A DNA stretch of 64,000 bases. Source: DASUPK01 sp963815045. GTDB taxonomy: Bacteria; Actinomycetota; Thermoleophilia; Solirubrobacterales; 70-9. Numbering within the stretch: the stretch's first letter is position 1; every line of letters begins with the position of its first letter. The stretch is taken from positions 310,001 through 374,000 of the forward strand of contig CAWFET010000002.1 of the NCBI GenBank assembly GCA_963815045.1, given 5' to 3'. The position numbers and the translations under genes were made by a program. The notes below the pieces were generated by a model, which was not told the DNA's origin, ran no database searches, and worked only from the letters and a program-made list of their open reading frames with translations. Of the stretch, positions 43,642 through 52,867 are shown piece by piece.

Positions 43642-44322
43642 ATGGCCTCGAGGCCCGCGGGCGCGCATGCCCGCAAACCAGCTCTGAAGTGGACGGCTGA
43701 TGACCGGGCCCTGATGCGCGCCGACAAGGTGCTGAGGCGCGTGATGGAGGAGCGCGGGCCAATCGACCCCGCGATCGACCGCCGCGGCTCGAGGCCCGAT
43801 CCCTTCGAGGCGGTTGCCAGGGCGATCGTCGGACAGCAGCTCTCCACCAAGGCCGCGCGCTCGATCTGGGAGAAGCTGCTGTCCCAGTTCGACGGCAAGA
43901 TGCCGACGCCCGAGGCGCTGCTCCGCAAGCGAAAGCCGACGCTCCGCAAGGCCGGTCTCTCCAACGCGAAGGTCGAGTTCCTGCGGGACCTCGCCCAGCG
44001 CGTCAAGGACGGCCGGCTCGACTTCGACCAGATCAAGGACCTGCCGGACGAGGACGTGATCGCGGCGCTGATCGAGGTGAAGGGAGTCGGCCGCTGGACC
44101 GCCGAGATGTTCCTGATGTTCCACCTGGCCCGCGAGGACGTCGTCTCCGCAGGAGACCTCGGCATCCGCCGGGCGATCCAGATCGCCTACCGGATGGAGG
44201 ACCTGCCGGGGCCCGAGGACATGGAGCGCGTCTCGGACGAGTGGCGTCCGCGCCGCACGCTGGCCTGCCTCTATCTGTGGCGGTCCCTGGACAACACGCC
44301 CGTCGAGCAGCCGGACGAGTAG
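43642..44322 (+). CDS. DNA-3-methyladenine glycosylase II (AlkA/HhH-GPD)
   Basis: Base-excision repair glycosylase removing alkylated bases. 226 residues from ATG 43642 (a GTG two codons earlier at 43636 is possible). Seen: FEAVARAIVGQQLSTKAARS, helix-hairpin-helix VKGVGRWTAEMFLMF and the catalytic Asp in SAGDLGIRRAI. There is no iron-sulfur cluster tail (no C-x6-C-x2-C). It follows the thiolase by 43 bp. Confidence 0.92.
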   Translation: MASRPAGAHARKPALKWTADDRALMRADKVLRRVMEERGPIDPAIDRRGSRPDPFEAVARAIVGQQLSTKAARSIWEKLLSQFDGKMPTPEALLRKRKPTLRKAGLSNAKVEFLRDLAQRVKDGRLDFDQIKDLPDEDVIAALIEVKGVGRWTAEMFLMFHLAREDVVSAGDLGIRRAIQIAYRMEDLPGPEDMERVSDEWRPRRTLACLYLWRSLDNTPVEQPDE

Positions 44323-44325
44323 GGT
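44320..44325 (+). promoter_or_regulatory. -10-like TAGGGT before the LLM oxidoreductase
   Basis: TAGGGT overlaps the glycosylase stop (TAG) and lies 11 nt before the ATG at 44337. Weaker case because of spacing. Confidence 0.3.
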
Positions 44326-44336
44326 CGGCGCCGCGA

Positions 44337-45362
44337 ATGCCTGCTCTCGACCGGATCTCAATCGCGGCGATCGGGGATACGCCCAGCGATCTCGCCGAGC
44401 AGGCGAGCGCCGCCGAGGCCGCGGGCATCGACTGCGTCTGGACGCCGGAGCTCTTCCGGAGCTCCGTCACCCAGGCGACGTGGCTCGCGGCCAAGACCGA
44501 GAAGGTCGACGTCGGCACCGGCATCTCCTGGGCCTTCACCCGCAGCGCGTTCATCCTCGCGGTCAGCGCCCTCGACATCGACGAGATGGCGGGCGGTCGC
44601 TTCCGGCTTGGCCTCGGCGCGGGAGTGAAGCGGCTCAACGAGACCTGGCACTCGGTCGACTACGGCAAGCCCGCCCCGCACCTGCGGGAGGTGATCGAGG
44701 CGACTCGCCTGATCATGGAGAAGGCCTCGAGCGGCGAACCGATCCGCTACGAGGGCGAGTACATGGACATCGACATCAAGGGCTGGGTCAGGCCGCACAA
44801 GCCGGTGCGGGACCGGGTCCCGATCTACGCAGCCGCCATGCGAGAGGGGATGTGCCGGATGGCCGGCGATGTCGCCGACGGGCTGATCGGCCATCCGATG
44901 TGCCCGGTTCGCTGGCTCGACGAGGTCGTCATCCCGAGCTTCGAGACCGGCCTCGAGCGCTCGGGCCGCCAGCGCTCGGACCTCGACTTCATCCCCACGA
45001 TCACCACCGTGATCGACGACGACGAGTCGCGCGCTCTGGACGCCGCCCGCCGCACCATCGCCTTCTACTCGACCGTTCGCACCTACAAGCCGCTCTGGGA
45101 GATGCACGGCTTCGCGGAGGCGGCGGAGGCGGCCGGCGATGCCTTCCGCCGCGGCGACCTCGCCGCGGTGCCGGAGCAGATCCCCGACGAGATGGCCGAT
45201 GCCTTCACCGCCGCCGGGCCGCTCGACAAGGTGCGCGAGCGCGTCGCCGAGGTGGCCGAGCGCGGCGACGGCGTGTTCCTCACCCCGGCGACCTACTTCA
45301 TCCCGCCGGAGCAGATCGGCGAGTACCAGCAGAAGATCATCGAGGCCTTCGGGCCGAAATAA
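44337..45362 (+). CDS. LLM-class F420-dependent oxidoreductase
   Basis: Luciferase-like TIM-barrel oxidoreductase; 341 residues from ATG 44337, with a longer reading to 44241 lying inside the glycosylase gene. Seen: GIDCVWTPELFRSSVTQATW, VDVGTGISWAFTRSAFILA, DEMAGGRFRLGLGAG and PIYAAAMREGMCRMAGDVAD. This pattern is common to F420-dependent enzymes of Actinobacteria, but F420 rather than FMN use is inferred. Substrate unknown. Confidence 0.88.
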   Translation: MPALDRISIAAIGDTPSDLAEQASAAEAAGIDCVWTPELFRSSVTQATWLAAKTEKVDVGTGISWAFTRSAFILAVSALDIDEMAGGRFRLGLGAGVKRLNETWHSVDYGKPAPHLREVIEATRLIMEKASSGEPIRYEGEYMDIDIKGWVRPHKPVRDRVPIYAAAMREGMCRMAGDVADGLIGHPMCPVRWLDEVVIPSFETGLERSGRQRSDLDFIPTITTVIDDDESRALDAARRTIAFYSTVRTYKPLWEMHGFAEAAEAAGDAFRRGDLAAVPEQIPDEMADAFTAAGPLDKVRERVAEVAERGDGVFLTPATYFIPPEQIGEYQQKIIEAFGPK

Positions 45363-45381
45363 GGCCCTGGATCGGGTCGGA

Positions 45382-47703
45382 TCAGAGGGGCTTCTTCTTG
45401 GCCTTCTTGATGCAGCTCGCTCGCGCCCGGCCCTTCTTCTTCTTGCACTTCTTGAGCGCCGCGGCGCGCTTGCCCGTCGGCCCGGGTGGGGATGTCACCC
45501 CGGTCACATCTCCGCCTCCGCCTCCGCCACCGCTGGGGGGCGGAGTGGAGTTGGCGACGAAGGATGCAGTGACCGAAGTGTTTGCATTCAGGGTCACCTG
45601 ACAGGTGCTCGTCCCCGTGCACCCGGCGCCCGACCAGCCGCTGAAGCTCGAGCCCGAATCGGGGGTGGCAGTCAGCGTCACCACCTGGCCTGATGCGAAG
45701 TTCGAGGCACAGGTCCCACCGCAGTTGATGCCAGCCGGTGAGCTGGTCACGGTGCCGGCGCCGGTTCCCGACTTGGCGATTGAGAGCTCCACGGGAGGGG
45801 ATGCGCTTCCCGTCTCGACGGCACCGATGTCACAGGGGAACCCGCTCCCACCACCGGGCCGCGGGAGCCCGCGCTGATCGACATTCACCGGGCACGGAGA
45901 CGGAACGCCGCCGATGGCGCTGCTGCCGGGGCCCGGCAGCATCGTCAGCGTCGGACCGCCGTTGTCTAGAAGCGCACCGAGCATGGGATTTCCGTTGGCG
46001 CCCGGACACGAGTTGTCCGGGTAGCTGATGTCGTTCCCGAGGCTGAAGAGGTCGTCGCGTTGATCTCGCGGGTACCACTGGATGCAGTTCACGTCGAGTG
46101 TCGGGTTTCCGTTGCTGGCGACCAGGGTGTTGAGAAGCTCCACAGTGTGTCCACCGGGGTTGGTGCCGCCGTTCATCGCGATTCCGGCTCCCTGGCCCCG
46201 GATGCCCGGGATTGGCGTGCCGGTGTTGGCTCCAGCGGGTCCGCCCGCCCCGAGCCCGTTCTGCGCGACCGTGACGTGTTTGAGCAGAACCGTGTTGCCA
46301 GAGTTGTTGGCTCCCACGGTCCAGATGCCTCCGCCATAGCCGCCATAACCTCCCCGGCCGCCGCCGAGCCCGGTGGCCCCGCTGTATCCGGCGCCGCCCG
46401 CGCCGCCGTTACCGGTGAAGTTGCCGGCGAGCGTGACGTTGGTCAGGGTCGTCTGACCTGTCGTCGGGGTAACCACGAGCAGCCCTCCACCGATGCCTGC
46501 CGAACCGCCATCGCCGCCGGGTTGCGCGTCCCTGAAGGTGCCGTTCTGATTCTGGCCGGGGTTGCCGGAGGCTCCGCCCATGCCGCCCGCGCCCGTGTTG
46601 TTGCCGCTGATCGTGGACGCGGTCATGGTCAGCGTTCCGGTGCTCGCGATGCCACCGCCGCCGGCGGTGTTCTGATAGTCGAATGGGCAGCCGGAGCAGG
46701 AGATACCGGAGGCCCAGCTGCCGTTGCCGCCCGCGCCCCCGGCGCCGCCGTTGCCGCCGCCGAAGATGATGTCGGGGCCCGGGGGGTTGGGACAGGACTC
46801 CCAACCCGCGCCGTTTCCGCCATTGCCGCCGGCTCCGCCCAAGCCGGTGAAGTTCTCGCTGACCGTCGAGGTAGTGATCGTGGCGTTGCCCTGATTGAAG
46901 ATCCCGCCGCCCCAGCCGCTGTAGCCACCCCGGCCTCCCGAGGTGCCCGCGGAGTTATGGGGAGGGCAATTGACGCCCACGCCGCCGGCGCCGCCCGCTC
47001 CGCCGTTGCCGGTGCCGTTGCCGGTGATGGTCGACGCGGTGATTGAGAGGAAGGCGTTGGTGCCGTTCCAGACGCCGCCGCCGTACCCACTCTGATTGCC
47101 GCTGCCGGCGTTGCCCCCGTCGCCGGCCGAGTTCGCGCCGCCGCCGCCGCCGCCGGTGAAGTTGTCCGTCACCAGCACGTGGTCGAGGGTCAGCGCGCCG
47201 TTGTTGTTGTTGAGAATGCCGCCGCCGTTGGCCCCGATGGTGCCGCTCTGACCGGGGCTGGCGCCGACCACTCCGCTCGCGCTCAATCCTCCGGACACCT
47301 TCAGGTTCTTCAGAGTCGCGCCGCCGAACGACGCGATCTCCATCACCCGGTAGGGGACGGCGGGCGTGGCGGCTGCGTCGATCCAGGTCTGACCCGGATC
47401 GCTCGGGTTCGCGCCGTTGATCGTGACGGTCGGGCCCTGGGCGAAGACCAGCTCGCCGAGGGTCGGGTTCAGGACGTAGTGGCCCGTGGGCAGCGTGACG
47501 GTGTTGTCGCCGCTAGCCCGGGCGCAGTCCCCACCGACGGTGTTGCTGGTGGCCGAGACGATGGCCTCGCGCAGGGAGCACGACAGATCCCCGGACGTGT
47601 TCTCGTCGTTGGTGGTGTTGACGGTCATCGCCGCCGACGCCGCCGATGCAAATGACAGGACGGCGACGCCCACAACCGCGAATGAGACGAGACAGCGCTT
47701 CAA
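45382..47703 (-). CDS. Large Gly-rich secreted beta-helix protein with basic C-terminus
   Basis: 773 residues, TTG start with AGGGAG upstream. Signal peptide (1-27), then a CSLREAI-type domain (TVNTTNDENTSGDLSCSLRE), a long Gly/Asn-rich right-handed beta-helix region (about 90-590) whose rungs are broken by GGAGGxGG loops like PE_PGRS proteins, then an InlB B-repeat-like segment (LTATPDSGSSFSGWSGAGCT), a Pro/Gly linker, and a Lys-rich tail with two Cys (KKCKKKKGRARASCIKKAKK). A surface adhesin or envelope protein is likely; no catalytic motif is evident. Confidence 0.85.
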   Translation of the reverse strand: MKRCLVSFAVVGVAVLSFASAASAAMTVNTTNDENTSGDLSCSLREAIVSATSNTVGGDCARASGDNTVTLPTGHYVLNPTLGELVFAQGPTVTINGANPSDPGQTWIDAAATPAVPYRVMEIASFGGATLKNLKVSGGLSASGVVGASPGQSGTIGANGGGILNNNNGALTLDHVLVTDNFTGGGGGGANSAGDGGNAGSGNQSGYGGGVWNGTNAFLSITASTITGNGTGNGGAGGAGGVGVNCPPHNSAGTSGGRGGYSGWGGGIFNQGNATITTSTVSENFTGLGGAGGNGGNGAGWESCPNPPGPDIIFGGGNGGAGGAGGNGSWASGISCSGCPFDYQNTAGGGGIASTGTLTMTASTISGNNTGAGGMGGASGNPGQNQNGTFRDAQPGGDGGSAGIGGGLLVVTPTTGQTTLTNVTLAGNFTGNGGAGGAGYSGATGLGGGRGGYGGYGGGIWTVGANNSGNTVLLKHVTVAQNGLGAGGPAGANTGTPIPGIRGQGAGIAMNGGTNPGGHTVELLNTLVASNGNPTLDVNCIQWYPRDQRDDLFSLGNDISYPDNSCPGANGNPMLGALLDNGGPTLTMLPGPGSSAIGGVPSPCPVNVDQRGLPRPGGGSGFPCDIGAVETGSASPPVELSIAKSGTGAGTVTSSPAGINCGGTCASNFASGQVVTLTATPDSGSSFSGWSGAGCTGTSTCQVTLNANTSVTASFVANSTPPPSGGGGGGGDVTGVTSPPGPTGKRAAALKKCKKKKGRARASCIKKAKKKPL

Positions 47704-47769
47704 CGGACTCCCTGCCGGCGACCCTTTCAGATTTCAACCCCGGATGGCAATAGGGGATTTGCCGCAGAC

Positions 47770-48444
47770 CTAGTCGCCGAGACCGTCTACAAAGCCCTTG
47801 AGCTTCGCCGGGTCGCGCAGCGGCGCGCCGTGGCCGAAGCAGACGAGCTCCGGCTCCAGGGCGGCGAGCCGGCGCGCGGACTCCCGGTTGCGGGCCGGAT
47901 CCGGCGTCAGGGCCGGCTTCGGCTCGTTCAGCCCCGGGATCCCCGTGTACTGGTCCATGTTCGCCAGCACGTCGCCGAGGATCAGCACGCGGTCCGACTC
48001 GCGCCAGAAGGCGACGTGGCCAGCCGAGTGGCCGGGGACGTCGAGGACCTGGAATCCGGCGACCTCGTCGCCCTCCCCGATCGTCTTGTCCACCTTGTGG
48101 CCGGGCCCGTGGAAGATCCGCCAGAAGAAGTGCGCCATGAACTTGTCAGGCTGGCGCTCGTCGATCACCTTCGGGTCCTCCGCCGCCGGGACGTCGAGCT
48201 CCGGGCACCAGAACGGGACGCCGAGCCGCTCGCAGACCTCATGGCTCGCGCCCTGATGATCGGGATGGGCATGGGTGAGCGCGTGGGCGGTCACGTCGTG
48301 CCCGTCGAGCTGCTTGAGGATTCGCCCGGTCGACTGCCGGCACCCGGCGTCGATCAGGACGTCGCCAGCCAGATAGGCGTTGACCGCCCAGGGAAGCCCC
48401 GGCAGGCACTTGATGTGCCAGACGCCCTCGGCGAGCTCCTTCAT
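47770..48444 (-). CDS. MBL-fold metallo-hydrolase
   Basis: 224 residues, third gene of a minus-strand unit; its ATG overlaps the previous stop by one base. Metallo-beta-lactamase motifs are present: THAHPDHQG, DVPGHSAGHV, LILGDVLANMD and the last His in CFGHGAPLRD. Likely a thioesterase/glyoxalase-II-like or lactonase-like hydrolase; the substrate is unknown. Confidence 0.9.
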   Translation of the reverse strand: MKELAEGVWHIKCLPGLPWAVNAYLAGDVLIDAGCRQSTGRILKQLDGHDVTAHALTHAHPDHQGASHEVCERLGVPFWCPELDVPAAEDPKVIDERQPDKFMAHFFWRIFHGPGHKVDKTIGEGDEVAGFQVLDVPGHSAGHVAFWRESDRVLILGDVLANMDQYTGIPGLNEPKPALTPDPARNRESARRLAALEPELVCFGHGAPLRDPAKLKGFVDGLGD

Positions 48445-48686
48445 CAGTGGGCGACTCCCGTGCCGCCCCGCGGATCGCCGCTGTGCTGCGCGAGCTCGTC
48501 GAGGCGGGCGATCTGGATGTCTCCCTCGCGGCGCACCGGATCGTCTTCGGGCAGGCCCTCGATCAGCTTCCGGATCCGGTTCCGCACCTGGAGGGCGAAG
48601 TGCGGGGTGGAGGGCCCGGCGAGAGCCCGGATGTCCTCGACCGTCACCGCCCTCGTGAGCCTGTCGGGACGCTCCGCCTCGCTCAT
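48444..48686 (-). CDS. Small acidic protein between cell-wall-binding and MBL genes
   Basis: 80 residues (EAERPDRLTRAVTVEDIRAL, PHFALQVRNRIRKLIEGLPE) with two helices and a Gly-rich end. ATG overlaps the preceding stop (ATGA) and its TGA overlaps the MBL start, so it is tightly coupled in translation with both. No family recognised. A longer reading up to 50174 in the same frame is antisense-like noise inside the upstream gene. Confidence 0.75.
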   Translation of the reverse strand: MSEAERPDRLTRAVTVEDIRALAGPSTPHFALQVRNRIRKLIEGLPEDDPVRREGDIQIARLDELAQHSGDPRGGTGVAH

Positions 48687-50053
48687 TTCTTCTTCCCCGT
48701 CTTGGGTTGCTTCGGGACCGGCTCGCTCTCCGGGCCGCCGGGCTGTGCGATGCCGCCGCCGGTCCCCTGGCTGCCGGCGCCCGCGCCGATCGGCGCAAGC
48801 TCGGCGAGCTCGTCGATCTCCGCCTGGACCTGTCCGCCGATTGCCGTCGCGTCTCCCATCAGCCAGATGTGGTTGTACACGGCCCGAGTCGGATCCGCCT
48901 CGTAGCCGGGCTTGATGTCGAGCAGAAAGCTTCTCAGCTCGGGCGCCAGGGCATCCGCCGTGTCGGTGATCAGAAGAGGCCCCCACTTCCCGCTCGAGGC
49001 GAGCGACGCGGCCGCGGCCGCATCGAGCGGCCGGTCCGCGTTCGCAAGCTCCATGCCATGGCCGGGATCGTTGATGTTCCATCCGAACGTGCCGTCCGAG
49101 TACCGCGCGAAGAAGATTGCGTTCGGAATCGCGCCGGTGGCGCCGACCCTCTGGACCGTCGCCGAGACCCGGCCGATCTGCTGGATGGCGTCCTTGGAGA
49201 TCACCGACTCCGGCCCGATCACGTAGACGGCGGCCGAGGCGTGACGGCGCAGCGCCGCGAGCGTCGCGGCGGGAACCTGGCTCCGTCCGGTGAACAGGAC
49301 CGGATCGCCCGAGCGGGCGGCCCAGGCCGCGGCCGGCATCGCGTATCCGGCCTGCTCCGAGCTCACCACGAGGATGTGCTGCGGCTCCTGCTCGGTGAGC
49401 CGCTGGCGGAGCTGGTCCATCGAGTTGGCGATCTCGGCGGGCGAATCCCCGGGAAGGTCCTGCGAATTCAGCCCGGAGGGCACGGAGGCGCCCCCCGCCG
49501 AGTAGGCCTGCACGTCGCCAGATGCGCCTCCGCCCTGCGGGTTGAGCTGGGCCAGGGCCTGCGTCGTCGCATCCGGGACCGCGCCGTGCTGGCTGATCAG
49601 GACCGGGAATCGCAGCGGCGGGCCGGCGAGCACGGAGGCGGCGATCCCGGCCTGCCAGCCATCGTCGGGAACCAGGGTCACGGCCTCGAGCTTTGGTGAC
49701 TCGGGGGCCGACGGATGCGTGGCGAGCGCGGCCGCCGCGGCGTCGTCGATCGGGTCCGGGCCGCTGATCCTGGTGGTGTTGCGGGTGGCGACCAGCGGAT
49801 AGCCGAGCACGCCGACCGGGGCCTCCTGCGCGTTGTCGGTGGCGACCGCGATCGTCACCTCGCGCGTCTCGCCGTTGCCGCCACCGCCGAATGGGTTGAC
49901 GGCGACGAGCAGCGCCACGAGCGCGACCAGCAGGATGCCGCCGCCCGCCAGCAGGAACCAGCGGTCGGCCCTGGCGGGCAGGTCGAAGCGCAGCCAGTCG
50001 AGCGCGTTCTGGATCGGGCGGGGGAGGCGCACGGCGGCGAAAGGTACCCCCAA
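48683..50053 (-). CDS. Membrane-anchored cell-wall-binding-repeat-like protein
   Basis: 456 residues from TTG 50053 (GTG 50032 is an alternative). An N-terminal anchor near residues 33-53 (FLLAGGGILLVALVALLVAV) is followed by an outer part of about 370 residues with features of the cell wall-binding repeat 2 fold: NTTRISGPDPIDDAAAAALA, TLVPDDGWQAGIAASVLAGP, VYVIGPESVISKDAIQQIG and VYNHIWLMGDATAIGGQVQA. It may bind the wall; the enzymatic role is unknown. First gene of a three-gene unit with the 80-residue protein and the MBL hydrolase. Confidence 0.8.
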   Translation of the reverse strand: MGVPFAAVRLPRPIQNALDWLRFDLPARADRWFLLAGGGILLVALVALLVAVNPFGGGGNGETREVTIAVATDNAQEAPVGVLGYPLVATRNTTRISGPDPIDDAAAAALATHPSAPESPKLEAVTLVPDDGWQAGIAASVLAGPPLRFPVLISQHGAVPDATTQALAQLNPQGGGASGDVQAYSAGGASVPSGLNSQDLPGDSPAEIANSMDQLRQRLTEQEPQHILVVSSEQAGYAMPAAAWAARSGDPVLFTGRSQVPAATLAALRRHASAAVYVIGPESVISKDAIQQIGRVSATVQRVGATGAIPNAIFFARYSDGTFGWNINDPGHGMELANADRPLDAAAAASLASSGKWGPLLITDTADALAPELRSFLLDIKPGYEADPTRAVYNHIWLMGDATAIGGQVQAEIDELAELAPIGAGAGSQGTGGGIAQPGGPESEPVPKQPKTGKKK

Positions 50054-50159
50054 CCCATCGACCTTCCTTCTCAGGCGTCGCTCTGCGACCCCCGATAAGG
50101 AAGGTTGGTGTCCGATCGCGGTAAGTGAAAGGTTCCACTTCCGGTTGGGGTAAACTGGC

Positions 50160-50173
50160 TGACTGACCAGTCA
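50160..50173. promoter_or_regulatory. Palindrome-like operator TGACTGACCAGTCA before the acyl-CoA dehydrogenase
   Basis: It is 39 bp before the ATG and differs from the thiolase operator at one position; the match extends left over ACTGGC. A preceding TAAACT (50151-50156) could be a -10, so a bound repressor would cover the start site. Confidence 0.75.
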
Positions 50174-50211
50174 ATCAGTCTTCTCTTTTCGGAAAGGCAG
50201 GCCGCTCGCAA

Positions 50212-51516
50212 ATGGATTTCGCGCTCACCGAGGAGCAGCAGGAGCACCGCGACTACGTCCGCAAGTTCTCGCGCGAGGTCATCCGCCCCGTCGCCCGCAA
50301 GCACGACGAGGAGGAGTCGACGCCCTGGGAGGTCATCAAGGAGGCCCGCAGGTGGGGCCTGCAGGGCATCGAGCACATGCAGAAGATGGGCGCCGATCCG
50401 GGCGGCCAGTTCGGCGTGATCACCGCGGAGGAGATGCACTGGGGCTGCGCGGGCATCGCGCTCGCCGTCCAGGGCTCCGGCCTCGCCGCCGCCGGCATCG
50501 CCGCGTCGGGCACTCCCGCCCAGATCGCCGAGTGGGTCCCGCAGTGCTTCGGCCTCGGTGACGAGATCGCTCTGGGCGCCTACGCCGTCACCGAGCCGCA
50601 GGCGGGCTCCGACGTGAAGAGCCTGAAGACGACCGCGAAGCTCGACGGCGACGAGTGGGTCCTGAACGGCACGAAGGTCTTCATCACCAACGGCGGCATC
50701 GCGGACGTCCACGTCGTCGTCGCGACCGTCGACCCCGAGCTCGGCCACCGCGGCCAGGCCTCGTTCGTGATCGGCAAGGGCACACCCGGCCTGCGCCAGG
50801 GCAAGAAGGAGTCCAAGATCGGCATCCGCGCCTCCCACACCGCGGAGGTCGTCCTGGAGGACTGCCGGATCCCGGTCGAGAACCTGCTCGGTGGGATGGA
50901 CAAGCTGAACCGCAAGCTCGAGCGCGCCCGCTCTGGCCAGAAGGGCGGCTCCTCCAATGCCCTCGCCACCTTCGAGATGACGCGCCCGATCGTCGGCGCC
51001 TCGGCTCTCGGCATCGCACAGGCGGCGTACGAGTGGACGCTGGAGTACCTCGGCGAGCAGACCGTCGACGGCGGCAAGCCCGCCCTCGAGGAGCAGCGGA
51101 TCCAGCAGGTCCTCGCCGACGTGGCGACCGAGATCGACTCGGCCCGCCTGCTGGTCCAGCGCGCCTCCTGGATGGGGCGAAACGGCATCCCGATGACGGG
51201 CGGCCAGGGCTCGATGTCGAAGCTCAAGGCCGGCGACGTGACGATGTGGGCGACCACCGCGCTGATGGATCTGGTCGGTCCCTACGCGCAGACCACGGAT
51301 TGCCCGCTGGAGAAGTGGTTCCGCGACGCGAAGATCTACCAGCTGTTCGAGGGCACGGCCCAGGTGCAGCGACTGGTGATCTCGCGGATGCAGGCCCGCA
51401 CCTACCAGGAGCGCTTCGCCCAGGCGGCCGAGGCCGCCAAGCAGGCCGTGAACGGAAACGGCGCCTCGGCCAACGGCTCTCACGCCGAGCCGGAGCCCGC
51501 CGCCACGCCGGCATAA
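50212..51516 (+). CDS. Acyl-CoA dehydrogenase
   Basis: FAD-dependent alpha,beta-dehydrogenation of acyl-CoA, first step of beta-oxidation. 434 residues with DFALTEEQQEHRDYVRKFSR at the start, YAVTEPQAGSDVKSLKTTAK (FAD/substrate), and the catalytic Glu in YQLFEGTAQVQRLVISRMQ. The last 35 residues are an Ala/Gly/Asn-rich extension. The ribosome site is weak (GGAAAGG far from the ATG). Regulated together with the thiolase by sequence of the operator. Confidence 0.95.
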   Translation: MDFALTEEQQEHRDYVRKFSREVIRPVARKHDEEESTPWEVIKEARRWGLQGIEHMQKMGADPGGQFGVITAEEMHWGCAGIALAVQGSGLAAAGIAASGTPAQIAEWVPQCFGLGDEIALGAYAVTEPQAGSDVKSLKTTAKLDGDEWVLNGTKVFITNGGIADVHVVVATVDPELGHRGQASFVIGKGTPGLRQGKKESKIGIRASHTAEVVLEDCRIPVENLLGGMDKLNRKLERARSGQKGGSSNALATFEMTRPIVGASALGIAQAAYEWTLEYLGEQTVDGGKPALEEQRIQQVLADVATEIDSARLLVQRASWMGRNGIPMTGGQGSMSKLKAGDVTMWATTALMDLVGPYAQTTDCPLEKWFRDAKIYQLFEGTAQVQRLVISRMQARTYQERFAQAAEAAKQAVNGNGASANGSHAEPEPAATPA

Positions 51517-51606
51517 ACGCCGGCCACAAACACCGCCGCCCGATCTACCGGCTGCAACCGGGTCTGCAGAGCCGACGCCTCGCGAAGGCCAACATCTGTC
51601 GCTCTG

Positions 51607-52749
51607 ATGACGGGATCCAAGCGGCTCATGCTGGCGCTCTCGGGCGCCGTGATCGTCTGCGCGTACGCGCTCTGGGGCGGAAGCGCCTCGGGGCAGAGCC
51701 TGGAGCGGAAGCTCAACTCCACGCAGAACAAGCTCTCGCACGCGCGGGCTCATGCCGGCGTGCTCACCAGCCGCATCAGCCATGAGTCGGACCAGCTTCA
51801 GCAGCTCACCTCCCAGGTCGCGGATCTGCGGAATCGCGAGGCGGCCGTGGCGGCGGATCTACAGCAGAAGCAGGCCGAGCTCGACTCGGCGCAGGCTCGT
51901 CTCGACGCTCTGAAGCAGCGCCTCCACGATGCGATCGGGATCCTCGAACAGAGGCTCGTCGCCATCTACGAGTCCAGCCAGCCCGACCTGATCACCGTGC
52001 TCCTCCAGGCGCATGGCTTCGACGACCTGCTCGCCCGAACGCAGTACCTGGAGACGCTGCAGCACCAGGACAACGACATCGTCGCCCGCGTCCGCGAACT
52101 CCGCAATGAGATGCAGGTGACGGTCAACACAGTCCGTGATGCTCGCGACGAGATCGCGGCCCGCAAGCATGAGCTCGACGTCACGACGGCCAAGCTGAAG
52201 CAGAGGACCGCGGAGCTCGCCACCGCTCGCCGCAAGCAGCACTCGACGCTGCAGAAGGTCCGCGGTCAGCAGAACGACCTCGAGGGCAACCTCAGCGACA
52301 TCTCGCAGAAGATCGCGGAGCAGCTGGGCGCCGGCACCGGCGCGCTGCCCGCCGGACCGATCCAAGCGGGAAGCCACGGGCTGATCTGGCCGGTGAATGG
52401 ACCGATCACCTCGGGCTACGGGCCGCGGAACATCGGCAACGGCTACGAGTTCCATCCCGGAGTCGACATCGGCGTCCCGACCGGGACCCCGATCCGAGCG
52501 GCCGCGTCCGGCACGGTGACGATCGCCGCACCGACCGGCGGCTACGGGAACTACACCTGCATCGATCATGGCGGCGGCCTCTCCACCTGTTACGGCCACC
52601 AGGAGCGGTTCCTGGTCACCTCAGGGCAGCAGGTCGCCCAGGGACAGATCATCGGCCTGAGCGACTGCACGGGCTACTGCTTCGGTCCGCACGTCCACTT
52701 CGAGGTGCGGATCAACGGCCAGACGACGGATCCACTGGCCTACCTGTAG
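51607..52749 (+). CDS. Secreted M23 peptidase with N-terminal coiled coil (EnvC/CwlO-like)
   Basis: 380 residues: signal or signal anchor (about 1-32), a long coiled coil (about 33-250; SLERKLNSTQNKLSHARAHA, DLQQKQAELDSAQARLDALK) and a LytM/M23 domain (about 265-380) with zinc ligands in FHPGVDIG and GPHVHFEV. All M23 ligands are present, so it should be an active peptidoglycan endopeptidase, gated by the coiled coil. Two cysteines in the domain (YTCIDHG, LSTCYG) may form a disulfide. It precedes two paralogous envelope proteins. Confidence 0.93.
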   Translation: MTGSKRLMLALSGAVIVCAYALWGGSASGQSLERKLNSTQNKLSHARAHAGVLTSRISHESDQLQQLTSQVADLRNREAAVAADLQQKQAELDSAQARLDALKQRLHDAIGILEQRLVAIYESSQPDLITVLLQAHGFDDLLARTQYLETLQHQDNDIVARVRELRNEMQVTVNTVRDARDEIAARKHELDVTTAKLKQRTAELATARRKQHSTLQKVRGQQNDLEGNLSDISQKIAEQLGAGTGALPAGPIQAGSHGLIWPVNGPITSGYGPRNIGNGYEFHPGVDIGVPTGTPIRAAASGTVTIAAPTGGYGNYTCIDHGGGLSTCYGHQERFLVTSGQQVAQGQIIGLSDCTGYCFGPHVHFEVRINGQTTDPLAYL

Positions 52750-52867
52750 CCCCCGGCGCCGCCCCTTCCTAGGTTTTCGGTAGACGCGGCGGAATCTGAA
52801 TAGGACAAATGGCTACCCCGGTATTGGGGTTACTAAAGCCGTTCCAATCAGAGACGATGACCGTAAC

